Shown here piece after piece: positions 1-4,247 of a DNA stretch of 5,830 nucleotides. The DNA lies in NCBI GenBank assembly GCA_015520065.1, contig WAQV01000027.1:1-5830 (forward strand). The letters run 5' to 3'. The position numbers and the translations under genes are program-made. Below the pieces are notes generated by a model. The model was not told the DNA's origin. It worked only from the letters and a program-made list of their open reading frames with translations, and ran no database searches. This DNA is from Candidatus Pacearchaeota archaeon (GTDB taxonomy: Archaea > Nanobdellota > Nanobdellia > Pacearchaeales > GW2011-AR1). Each line of letters begins with the position of its first letter. Positions within the stretch are counted from its first letter, which is position 1.

Positions 1-31
1 TCTTTTAACTTATTAAAGTTATGTTAAAAGA
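1..31. repeat. Perfect 9-bp inverted repeat
   Basis: TCTTTTAAC at 1-9 is the exact reverse complement of GTTAAAAGA at 23-31, with a 13-base spacer. As RNA it would form an AT-rich stem-loop. It may belong to the 3' end of a gene lying left of the window, or be an operator. The left arm touches the window edge, so its full extent is unknown. Confidence 0.5.
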
Positions 32-75
32 AGAGGCTAATGGTTAAAATAATAATACTAACAAACATGTACTGG

Positions 76-106
76 CAGACAAATAATTTATAAATAAAAT
101 ATGCTT
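76..106 (+). promoter_or_regulatory. Promoter with TATA box, copy A of a duplicated promoter
   Basis: The TATA box TTTATAAAT lies at 87-95 and its centre is 33 bp before the ATG at 124, so a leader of only a few bases is expected. The block 76-106 is nearly identical to 1559-1589 (24 identical bases, then about one difference before ATGCTT). A second shared block, GAGTTAAAATGAA, spans the start codon here (116-128) and at 1602-1614. Promoter and leader were therefore probably duplicated together with the following gene's start. Confidence 0.7.
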
Positions 107-123
107 TAATTTAGAGAGTTAAA

Positions 124-297
124 ATGAAGATAAGGAGCAAAAAAGGAGCTGTTAATTTAATAGATTTAATTGCAGGCATAACAGTGATAGCTGGAGGTGT
201 GTTAATTGCTGCCTCATATTCAAACCTTGGAGTTGTTGTGGCTACAATAGGCCTGCTCATTGAAGGAATTAAAATAGTAACAAAACTCGGTCCGTAA
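124..297 (+). CDS. Small two-helix membrane protein (57 aa), function unknown
   Basis: ATG at 124 opens a 57-codon frame ending in TAA at 295-297. I do not recognise the family. The N-terminus is basic (MKIRSKK) and is followed by two hydrophobic stretches, about residues 11-31 and 35-53, separated by a short polar turn (SYSN). This suggests a membrane hairpin, rich in Gly, Ala, Ile and Val. A clear archaeal TATA box lies upstream at 87-95. The next small gene starts one base after the stop codon, so the two are almost certainly co-transcribed. The start is supported by promoter spacing and by the leader and start region shared with the gene at 1610. A holin-like, toxin-like or structural role is possible, but nothing in the sequence decides it. 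Confidence 0.6.
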   Translation: MKIRSKKGAVNLIDLIAGITVIAGGVLIAASYSNLGVVVATIGLLIEGIKIVTKLGP

Positions 298-298
298 A

Positions 299-442
299 AT
301 GGTTGGAGCAAATGTAATTGTGGGAATAGTAATAATCATTATAAATTTAATACCAATGATTTTAAGGAAATGGAAATATCTTCCGTTTACAATTACTCTT
401 TCTGTATTGCTGGCGTTGTTGTTGAATCTGGCTCAGCAATAA
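299..442 (+). CDS. Second small membrane protein (47 aa), function unknown
   Basis: ATG at 299 follows the previous TAA by a single base, an arrangement typical of translational coupling. The 47-residue product has two hydrophobic segments, about residues 5-22 (rich in Val and Ile) and 29-45 (rich in Leu). A basic linker (RKWKY) separates them, so it should be a membrane hairpin with the positive loop on the cytoplasmic side. I do not recognise the family. The reading frame, the coupling and the hydrophobic pattern are the only support. Two adjacent hairpin peptides could form a hetero-oligomer, but this is inference. Confidence 0.5.
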   Translation: MVGANVIVGIVIIIINLIPMILRKWKYLPFTITLSVLLALLLNLAQQ

Positions 443-509
443 ATTCTGCTAAGGTTTGTTAACTATTATTTAGGATAAGGGATTCTTTGAAGAATGTTGA
501 TAAAAAATA

Positions 510-578
510 ATGAAGTTGTCAGAAAATGAAATCTTATTAGAGTCTGAAAAATCTTAGAAAGATTATAAACAAAGAGTT
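510..578 (+). pseudogene. In-frame 5' segment of the nucleotidyltransferase, cut by TAG
   Basis: An ATG at 510 is in the same frame as the gene at 579. It reads MKLSENEILLESEKS, meets TAG at 555-557, then continues in frame with KDYKQRV into the conserved domain. The roughly 30 residues from this ATG to the GS motif match the usual distance in MNT-fold proteins, where this stretch forms the first helix. It therefore looks like the original 5' end of the gene, separated from the body by one nonsense codon. Weak upstream A/T-rich sequence (TATTATTTA, about 464-472) might be its promoter. Confidence 0.5.
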
Positions 579-830
579 GTGATTCAGAAAATTATATTTT
601 TTGGAAGCAGAGCAGAAGGAAAATTCAGTGATGAAAGTGATGTAGATATAGTTATTGTCTCTCCAGATTTTAGAGATATGAATTTTTTTGAGAGAGTGGC
701 AAGAATGTATGATTATTGGGATTTAGATCTTCCAGTGGACTTTTTGTGTTACACTCCTGAAGAATTCAATAAACTGAAAAACAGAGTCAGCATTGTAAGA
801 GAAGCACTAAAGCATGGAATTGAGATATGA
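579..830 (+). CDS. Minimal nucleotidyltransferase (MNT) domain protein, probably 5'-truncated
   Basis: This 83-codon frame uses GTG at 579 and encodes a minimal nucleotidyltransferase of the DNA polymerase beta fold. The signature GSx10DxD is complete: G9-S10, D21 and D23. A third acidic residue, D54, lies in the PVDFLCY strand. Such proteins transfer nucleotides, and in toxin-antitoxin pairs they AMPylate a HEPN toxin. No HEPN partner follows. An ATG overlapping the stop codon (827) opens only six codons. The GTG start sits at the first beta strand and omits the helix that normally precedes it. The missing part is readable upstream in the same frame but interrupted by TAG at 555-557. The protein may be a shortened product from GTG or a recent pseudogene. 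No Shine-Dalgarno sequence or well-placed TATA box supports GTG 579. The C-terminus (REALKHGIEI) looks like a natural family end. Confidence 0.7.
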   Translation: MIQKIIFFGSRAEGKFSDESDVDIVIVSPDFRDMNFFERVARMYDYWDLDLPVDFLCYTPEEFNKLKNRVSIVREALKHGIEI

Positions 831-855
831 AATTCAGTATAAGTTAATTAAATAA

Positions 856-860
856 TTTTT
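856..860 (+). terminator. Oligo-T tract after the nucleotidyltransferase gene
   Basis: A run of five T follows the gene's stop codon by 25 bases. Archaeal RNA polymerases can terminate on short oligo-T tracts without a hairpin, so this is a candidate terminator. The run is short in an AT-rich region, so support is weak. Confidence 0.25.
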
Positions 861-869
861 ATGACTCTA

Positions 870-914
870 TTCCTAACTCCTCAATAGTAACAAAACCAAA
901 ACATTTATAAACTC
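870..914 (+). repeat. Promoter-containing intergenic repeat, copy 1
   Basis: This 45-base block is identical to 1455-1499 except at one position (T881 versus C1466). It contains CAATAGTAACAAAACC at 882-897 and a TATA box TTTATAAA at 904-911. It lies between the MNT gene and the RelBE pair. If the TATA box is used, transcription would start near 933, giving a leader of about 47 bases for the antitoxin. That gene also has a second, closer promoter. Confidence 0.85.
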
Positions 915-915
915 T

Positions 916-935
916 TTAGATAGCTAATTATCTAA
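916..935. promoter_or_regulatory. Inverted repeat, possible toxin-antitoxin operator
   Basis: TTAGATA at 916-922 and TATCTAA at 929-935 are perfect reverse complements with a 6-base spacer. The palindrome lies between the repeat-borne TATA box (904-911) and the gene-proximal TATA box (951-958). RelB-type antitoxins commonly repress their own promoter by binding palindromes, which suggests an operator. The assignment is positional inference. Confidence 0.35.
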
Positions 936-950
936 TTTCTTAACAATAAC

Positions 951-958
951 TATTTAAA
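951..958 (+). promoter_or_regulatory. TATA box of the first RelBE-like operon
   Basis: TATTTAAA is centred 25.5 bp before the ATG at 980. That is the archaeal TATA-to-start-site distance, so the transcript should begin at or next to the start codon and be leaderless. Confidence 0.65.
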
Positions 959-979
959 CTATGAGTTATTGTAATAATT

Positions 980-1186
980 ATGGAACAAACAGTTGGTCTT
1001 GATAAGATTTATAAGGCAATTATAGAACTTCGGAAGGAAGTGGATCTTATAAAAACCCATATTATAGATATGGACAGTATCCTGACTCCTGAAGAAGATG
1101 CAGAATTAGATGAGAGTTTGAGAGAGTTAAGAGAGGGCAAGACGTTTTCTCTTGAAGATATCAAAAAAGATAGAAAAGATGTTTGA
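980..1186 (+). CDS. RelB-like antitoxin (68 aa) of type II toxin-antitoxin pair
   Basis: This small acidic protein is encoded directly before, and overlapping by 8 bases, a RelE-family toxin gene. That is the classic antitoxin-toxin layout. Residues 1-35 are predicted helical with heptad-like hydrophobic spacing (KIYKAIIELRKEVDLIK), a probable dimerisation region. The C-terminal part (LTPEEDAELDESLRELREG, then TFSLEDIKK) resembles the toxin-wrapping tail of archaeal RelB-like antitoxins. It would neutralise the toxin by binding its active-site face and probably autoregulate the operon. The start is supported by a TATA box centred 25.5 bp upstream. The stop TGA at 1184-1186 lies inside the toxin gene. 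Sequence similarity to named RelB proteins is weak, so the assignment rests on size, position and helical character. Confidence 0.75.
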   Translation: MEQTVGLDKIYKAIIELRKEVDLIKTHIIDMDSILTPEEDAELDESLRELREGKTFSLEDIKKDRKDV

Positions 1187-1442
1187 TTTACAGTTTTCAT
1201 CTCAAGCACGAAAATTTCTTAAAAAATTAGATAAGATAGACTGGAAGAGAATTATAAGCAAAATAGAGAATTTGAGTAAGAATCCTTTTCCTTCTGATGC
1301 AAAAAGAGTTAAAGGAAGAGAGGAAAAAACTTTCCGTGTTAGAGTGGGAAATTACAGGATCCTGTATGTTGTTCTTAATGAGATGAATGTATTACTTATT
1401 TCGAAAATTGAAAAGAGGTCCAAAGTTTATAAGAATTTCTGA
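1179..1442 (+). CDS. RelE/ParE-family toxin (87 aa)
   Basis: This is a RelE/ParE-fold protein, probably a ribosome-dependent mRNA endonuclease held inactive by the preceding antitoxin. Family hallmarks are clear. The N-terminal strand and helix read MFDLQFSSQARKFLKKLDK. The helix-turn segment is ISKIENLSKNPFPSDAKRVKG. The core strands are FRVRVGNYRILYVV (residues 52-65), with R53, R55 and R60 as candidate catalytic or RNA-binding basic residues. The C-terminal signature is RSKVY (80-84). The ATG at 1179 overlaps the antitoxin stop by 8 bases and gives the usual family length. An upstream in-frame TTG at 1152 would add nine residues of no family character. Nothing looks broken. It could be ParE-like (gyrase poison), but the arginine pattern fits RelE better. 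Confidence 0.88.
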   Translation: MFDLQFSSQARKFLKKLDKIDWKRIISKIENLSKNPFPSDAKRVKGREEKTFRVRVGNYRILYVVLNEMNVLLISKIEKRSKVYKNF

Positions 1443-1454
1443 TTTAATTAATAT

Positions 1455-1499
1455 TTCCTAACTCCCCAATAGTAACAAAACCAAAACATTTATAAACTC
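1455..1499 (+). repeat. Promoter-containing intergenic repeat, copy 2
   Basis: This is the second copy of the 45-base block, starting 13 bases after the RelE toxin stop. With copy 1 it brackets the RelBE pair as direct repeats at a 585-bp period. Its TATA box TTTATAAA at 1489-1496 predicts a transcript start near 1518. The only ATG soon after (1552) opens just five codons, so this copy has no obvious gene of its own and lies upstream of a separate promoter at 1570. The rest of the 1443-1609 gap is AT-rich with a short CAG-rich patch at about 1526-1548. Confidence 0.85.
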
Positions 1500-1558
1500 C
1501 AGACATCTTATTATAGCAACACTTAACAGCAGCAAAACAGCTCAAGCAGTAATGGCGA

Positions 1559-1589
1559 CAGACAAATAATTTATAAATAAAAAATGCTT
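1559..1589 (+). promoter_or_regulatory. Promoter with TATA box, copy B of the duplicated promoter
   Basis: TATA box TTTATAAAT lies at 1570-1578, within a block nearly identical to 76-106. The ATG at 1610 is about 36 bp beyond the TATA centre, predicting a leader of about 10 bases. A rare Shine-Dalgarno-like GGAG sits at 1601-1604, five bases before the ATG. Confidence 0.7.
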
Positions 1590-1609
1590 ATTAAAATAAA
1601 GGAGTTAAA

Positions 1610-1708
1610 ATGAAAAAAACCCTCCTAAACCTCATCGGAGCAGGGTTAATAACAGCAGGCAGTCTCGGGCTTTTAGGTGGATGCGCGAAACTCCACTGTA
1701 AGATTTAA
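1610..1708 (+). CDS. Tiny lipoprotein-like peptide (32 aa)
   Basis: ATG at 1610 opens 32 codons ending in TAA at 1706-1708. The peptide has a lysine-containing start (MKK), a hydrophobic Gly/Ala/Leu core at about residues 4-24, and LLGGC at 21-25 that fits a lipobox, leaving a short tail CAKLHCKI. It could be a membrane-anchored lipopeptide with Cys25 modified. Alternatively, the GG before Cys could be a double-glycine cleavage site of an exported peptide. The gene has a strong TATA box, a GGAG ribosome site, and a promoter/leader duplicated from the gene at 124. Its first 60 bases or so are about half G+C, well above the surrounding AT-rich DNA. The downstream operon promoter overlaps its stop codon. 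Homology is not recognisable; the promoter and signal-like composition are the support. Confidence 0.5.
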   Translation: MKKTLLNLIGAGLITAGSLGLLGGCAKLHCKI

Positions 1709-1711
1709 ATA
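1704..1711 (+). promoter_or_regulatory. TATA box of the peptide-radical SAM-GNAT operon
   Basis: TTTAAATA is centred 25.5 bp before the ATG at 1733, exactly the spacing seen before the toxin-antitoxin genes at 980 and 4602. It predicts a leaderless mRNA beginning at the 54-codon peptide. The box overlaps the stop codon of the preceding lipopeptide gene. Confidence 0.65.
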
Positions 1712-1732
1712 TATTAAACTTATTAATTCTTT

Positions 1733-1897
1733 ATGGAAAAACTAGAAAATTTCATTGGACCAGGAACTGCAGGAGTTGCACAGAGAATACCTTCAGAAAG
1801 AGAGTATTACTTAAATAACCAAGAGATGCAAGAGATTTACAAACTTAGTGTTTTGGAGTATAATAAGATTACTCCATGTGAGCACAACCAGTATTAG
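1733..1897 (+). CDS. Putative RiPP precursor peptide (54 aa)
   Basis: This 54-codon frame ends in TAG at 1895-1897, 27 bases before a radical SAM/SPASM gene. It is the first gene of that transcript, with a TATA box at the leaderless distance, so it is very likely translated. The peptide is soluble: a Gly-rich N-terminal part (IGPGTAGVAQRIPSE, residues 8-22), a charged helical middle (about 28-43), and a C-terminus NKITPCEHNQY. It has five tyrosines (25, 26, 36, 43, 54), one cysteine (49), and ends in Tyr. Small genes immediately before SPASM radical SAM enzymes are typically substrate peptides (RiPP precursors), so residues near the C-terminus are the likeliest core. I do not recognise the sequence. 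It might instead be a small accessory protein. Confidence 0.6.
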   Translation: MEKLENFIGPGTAGVAQRIPSEREYYLNNQEMQEIYKLSVLEYNKITPCEHNQY

Positions 1898-1924
1898 TTA
1901 ATTTAGAAGAACGCTCTTTTAAAG

Positions 1925-3028
1925 ATGGATATTCACAAAGAGAAGTATAATTCTCCTTATTCTTGTTATATTAATCTAACAAGTAAATGCAATCTAAGAT
2001 GTAAACATTGTTTTGGAAACTATTCAATTCCTCAAGATAATGAATTAAACATCGATGAGTGGAAGAAAGTTATTGACGACTTAATAGAATCTAAAGTCTT
2101 TTTTGTAAATATCTCTGGAGGAGAGGCAACACAAAGCCCATATTTTAAAGAATTCGTAAAATACCTCTCTAAAAGAGGAATGCATTTTATTTTAACTACG
2201 AATGGTGTTTTTTCCAAAAACATTAGAAACTTTATTATAGAAAATAAAGAATATCTGATTGGGCTGAAAATCAGTTTAGATGGTCCTGATCCAGAAAGTC
2301 ATTGTTTTATTAGGTTAGATGCTCAAAGTAAATACAATCCAGCTATATTTAACATAACTTTAAACAACATATTATTTTTTAGAAAATACAACATCCCTTT
2401 AACCATTGCAAGTGTTTTGCATAAGGGAAATATTCAGAAAATAAAGAAGTTCCAGAAATTAATTAAAAGAATTAACCCAATAAGTTGGTTTATCTCTCCA
2501 ATTATTCCATTAGGGAGAGGGGATGAAAATAAACTTCTCTTCGAGTCATATGAATACTTTAATGTTGAATTCTGGAATGAAATTAATAAAGAAGGAAGGA
2601 AAAATAGAATAAATATAAGATTAATTGATATTCCAATTAATTTAAAAGAAAAGGGGTTGTCTGCCTATCAGTGTGGAGGAGCTCTAAATTTCTGTGAGAT
2701 TCATTCTGACGGGACAGTTTCTCCTTGCACTTTAAGCAGATTATGCATTCCAGAAAAATCAATAAAATTTGACAATATAAAAAACAAGTCACTAAAAGAT
2801 ATATGGGATGGTGAAGCATTTAATATATTCAGAAGTTATATGGTTAAAGGATGTAATGGTTGTAAAATGTTAGTAAAATGCAATAAGTGTATTGCACAAA
2901 GTTTTAGGTATTTTGGAAACGGTTACTCTCCAACTCCTTATTGTATTAAAAATGGGTATGCTTTAGGGATAAAAAATCTGAAAAAATATAAACAAATATT
3001 AAAAGATAAATTTAATGTCAATGTATGA
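1925..3028 (+). CDS. Radical SAM/SPASM peptide maturase (367 aa)
   Basis: This is a radical S-adenosylmethionine enzyme with a C-terminal SPASM domain, the architecture of PqqE, MftC and sactipeptide/ranthipeptide maturases that modify ribosomal peptides. The CX3CX2C motif for the SAM-binding 4Fe-4S cluster is at C22, C26 and C29. The SGGE motif is at 64-67. TTNG at 91-94 and SLDGPD at 117-122 follow in the barrel. The SPASM region carries C250, C257 and C268, then C310, C313, C319 and C322 (CX2CX5CX2C), and C340. That is enough for two auxiliary clusters. The usual last pair is CX3C, so CX2C is a slight variation. The length is normal and the protein appears intact. It follows the 54-residue peptide by 27 bases and overlaps the next gene by four bases (ATGA), indicating one operon. 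The chemistry (thioether, C-C crosslink, decarboxylation or epimerisation) cannot be told from sequence. Sampled segments are only about 20-30% G+C. Confidence 0.93.
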   Translation: MDIHKEKYNSPYSCYINLTSKCNLRCKHCFGNYSIPQDNELNIDEWKKVIDDLIESKVFFVNISGGEATQSPYFKEFVKYLSKRGMHFILTTNGVFSKNIRNFIIENKEYLIGLKISLDGPDPESHCFIRLDAQSKYNPAIFNITLNNILFFRKYNIPLTIASVLHKGNIQKIKKFQKLIKRINPISWFISPIIPLGRGDENKLLFESYEYFNVEFWNEINKEGRKNRINIRLIDIPINLKEKGLSAYQCGGALNFCEIHSDGTVSPCTLSRLCIPEKSIKFDNIKNKSLKDIWDGEAFNIFRSYMVKGCNGCKMLVKCNKCIAQSFRYFGNGYSPTPYCIKNGYALGIKNLKKYKQILKDKFNVNV

Positions 3029-3807
3029 TGGAATATTGTCTAAATAAACATATCAAGTGGAGAGTTGATAATGAAAAAATTCTTATTTGTGACTGCAAAA
3101 GGTTAATTGATTTAAAGACTTCTCTAACTTTTAAGGAAGTGATTAAAAAGGTTGAAGAAGGTGTCAAAAAAGGAAGCTTGAAGAATAAGGAAAGATTATT
3201 GTTCCAAGATTTTGAAAAACTAGGTTTTCTTAGCAAGATAGAGGTCAGAAAGATAAACAAAAACGAGTTCTCTAAGGCAATGGACCTCCTTGACAGAGAA
3301 TTAGGAACTGAAAGAGTTAGGGACAGAAAATTTCTAAGAAATAAATTCATAAAATTCCGGAAATTCTTTATAGGAGTTTTTGTTGATAATGAGATTGTTG
3401 GAGTAATATGTGGATTTCCAAGAGAAGATTATCTTCTTATAAGCGAGATAGCAGTCGATTCGAGATTTGAAAAAAGAGGTTTTGGAAAGAGACTGCTTCG
3501 TTGTTTTGAGGAAACTGCAAGAGAGTCTTATAAAAAGATAAATGTCGGTGCAAAAGACAATGCGATTGGTTTTTACCAATCTGCAGAATATAAGCCGTTT
3601 TTACTCGTACAGTTTAGAAAAGGAGAATATGCCTCTGAGGATTTCTCTCAGTTCAATGTTTTAAGAAGCGCCCAAAAAGGAAAATGGATATTACTAGAGA
3701 TTAAAGTCAAGAAATGTGATTTAAACACGCTTAACAAATTAAGAAAAAAGTATCCTAAGGCAATCTTCCAGTATATTTTTACAAAAACTATCAAGAAGAC
3801 GCACTAA
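3025..3807 (+). CDS. GNAT acetyltransferase with PqqD-like N-terminal domain (260 aa)
   Basis: The protein has three parts. Residues 3-72 follow the PqqD/RiPP-recognition-element pattern: beta strands HIKWRVD, EKILICDC and RLIDL, then helices ending in FEKLGFL. Such domains bind leader peptides. Residues about 73-200 form a GNAT acyltransferase. The strand SEIAVD leads into the acetyl-CoA loop EKRGFGKRLL (149-158), where Glu replaces the usual Gln/Arg of motif A. NVGAKDNAIGFYQSAEYKP (173-191) is the typical second substrate/CoA region. Residues about 201-260 are an unrecognised basic tail. ATG at 3025 overlaps the radical SAM stop by four bases, so the genes are translationally coupled. The likely role is to dock the precursor and acetylate it, or to present it to the radical SAM enzyme. 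The GNAT call is secure; the recognition-domain call comes from pattern reading and needs a profile search. Confidence 0.82.
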   Translation: MMEYCLNKHIKWRVDNEKILICDCKRLIDLKTSLTFKEVIKKVEEGVKKGSLKNKERLLFQDFEKLGFLSKIEVRKINKNEFSKAMDLLDRELGTERVRDRKFLRNKFIKFRKFFIGVFVDNEIVGVICGFPREDYLLISEIAVDSRFEKRGFGKRLLRCFEETARESYKKINVGAKDNAIGFYQSAEYKPFLLVQFRKGEYASEDFSQFNVLRSAQKGKWILLEIKVKKCDLNTLNKLRKKYPKAIFQYIFTKTIKKTH

Positions 3808-3826
3808 TGCTTCTCTCAGTAGTATC

Positions 3827-3831
3827 TTTTT
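3827..3831 (+). terminator. Oligo-T tract after the GNAT gene
   Basis: Five T in a pyrimidine-rich context (ATCTTTTTCTG) lie 19 bases after the GNAT stop, where the operon would be expected to end. The next genes are convergent. This is a candidate archaeal oligo-T terminator. Confidence 0.35.
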
Positions 3832-3901
3832 CTGTTATAGTTAATAGTTGTTTGTTGGCGGACAAGATGAAAGGAGACGAAGGAAATAGAAGAATTACAT
3901 A

Positions 3902-3924
3902 ACTATTTAATTAAAATAAATAGT
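3902..3924. repeat. 8-bp inverted repeat between convergent operons
   Basis: ACTATTTA at 3902-3909 pairs perfectly with TAAATAGT at 3917-3924 around a 7-base loop. It lies in the 187-base gap between the GNAT gene (+) and the second toxin (-). It may be a weak bidirectional transcript-end structure. The stem is almost all A/T, so chance is plausible. Nothing else in this gap looks coding; an 11-codon frame at 3868 has no support. Confidence 0.3.
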
Positions 3925-3966
3925 AGCATTCTGAAAGATATAAGATTCAATTTTGGTTTTGAGCAG

Positions 3967-3972
3967 AAAAAA
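3967..3972 (-). terminator. Oligo-T tract after the second toxin gene
   Basis: Six A on the given strand read as TTTTTT on the minus strand, 23 bases after the toxin stop codon. This fits a short archaeal oligo-T terminator for the minus-strand pair. Confidence 0.35.
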
Positions 3973-3994
3973 TAATTGCTTGGTAATTCTCGTT

Positions 3995-4246
3995 TTAATA
4001 AGCCTTATCATGATGTTTGAAGGTTATAAAATAAACTCTATTTTCTTTGACACTGAATCTTAGAACAAAAGGTCCTATGTGTGTCCGTTGTTCGCCTTTT
4101 AAATCTCCTTTGAGATGTTTAAAATGATGTGGTTCTAATAGAATCATTTTTATTTTCTTTTTTAGTCTTTCATATGTCGCTTTATCTTTTTTCTTTAACT
4201 TCTTTAGTTGTTTTTTAAATTCATCAGAGAAAACAGCTTCATACAT
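3995..4246 (-). CDS. RelE-family toxin (83 aa), HHDKAY type
   Basis: This RelE-superfamily toxin is probably an mRNA interferase. It opens with MYEAVFSDEFKKQLKKL and a very lysine-rich helical pair. FKHLKGDLKG (42-51) follows, then the core strand region QRTHIGPFVLRFSV (53-66) and the C-terminus FKHHDKAY (76-83). R54, R63, H78, H79 and the terminal Y83 are candidate active-site residues. The C-terminal HHDKAY places it in a different RelE branch from the toxin at 1179, which ends in RSKVY. ATG at 4246 lies one base after the antitoxin stop and gives the family start. An upstream in-frame TTG at 4261 would overlap the antitoxin and add five residues, which is less likely. The pair faces away from the MntA/HepT operon. 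Confidence 0.85.
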   Translation of the reverse strand: MYEAVFSDEFKKQLKKLKKKDKATYERLKKKIKMILLEPHHFKHLKGDLKGEQRTHIGPFVLRFSVKENRVYFITFKHHDKAY

Positions 4247-4247
4247 T

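Noticed and set aside
555..557. TAG in the MNT gene as a pyrrolysine codon
   Set aside because: No tRNA-Pyl or pyl genes are visible here and the site is not a conserved catalytic position; nonsense mutation or a downstream start is simpler.
827..847. ATG overlapping the first MNT stop codon, as if starting a HEPN partner gene
   Set aside because: Only six codons before TAA and no HEPN motif in any frame downstream; at most a trace of a lost partner.
1009..1209. Minus-strand frame over the first antitoxin
   Set aside because: Antisense shadow of a clear toxin-antitoxin pair; Ser/Leu-rich, with no motif.
1552..1569. ATG after repeat copy 2 as a gene start
   Set aside because: Opens only five codons (MATDK) and runs into the next promoter's repeated block.
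3018..3350. Minus-strand frame of 110 codons over the GNAT gene N-terminus
   Set aside because: It lies wholly opposite a well-supported gene, has a Leu/Ser-rich composition typical of antisense frames of Lys/Glu-rich genes, and no promoter or family motif.
3855..3866. TGGCGGACAAG as a third copy of the duplicated promoter block
   Set aside because: Similarity is limited to about 10 bases and there is no TATA box downstream.
3951..3961. Inverted partial copy of the repeat (CAAAACCAAAA on the minus strand)
   Set aside because: Only 11 low-complexity bases match and no TATA box follows; chance is likely in AT-rich DNA.
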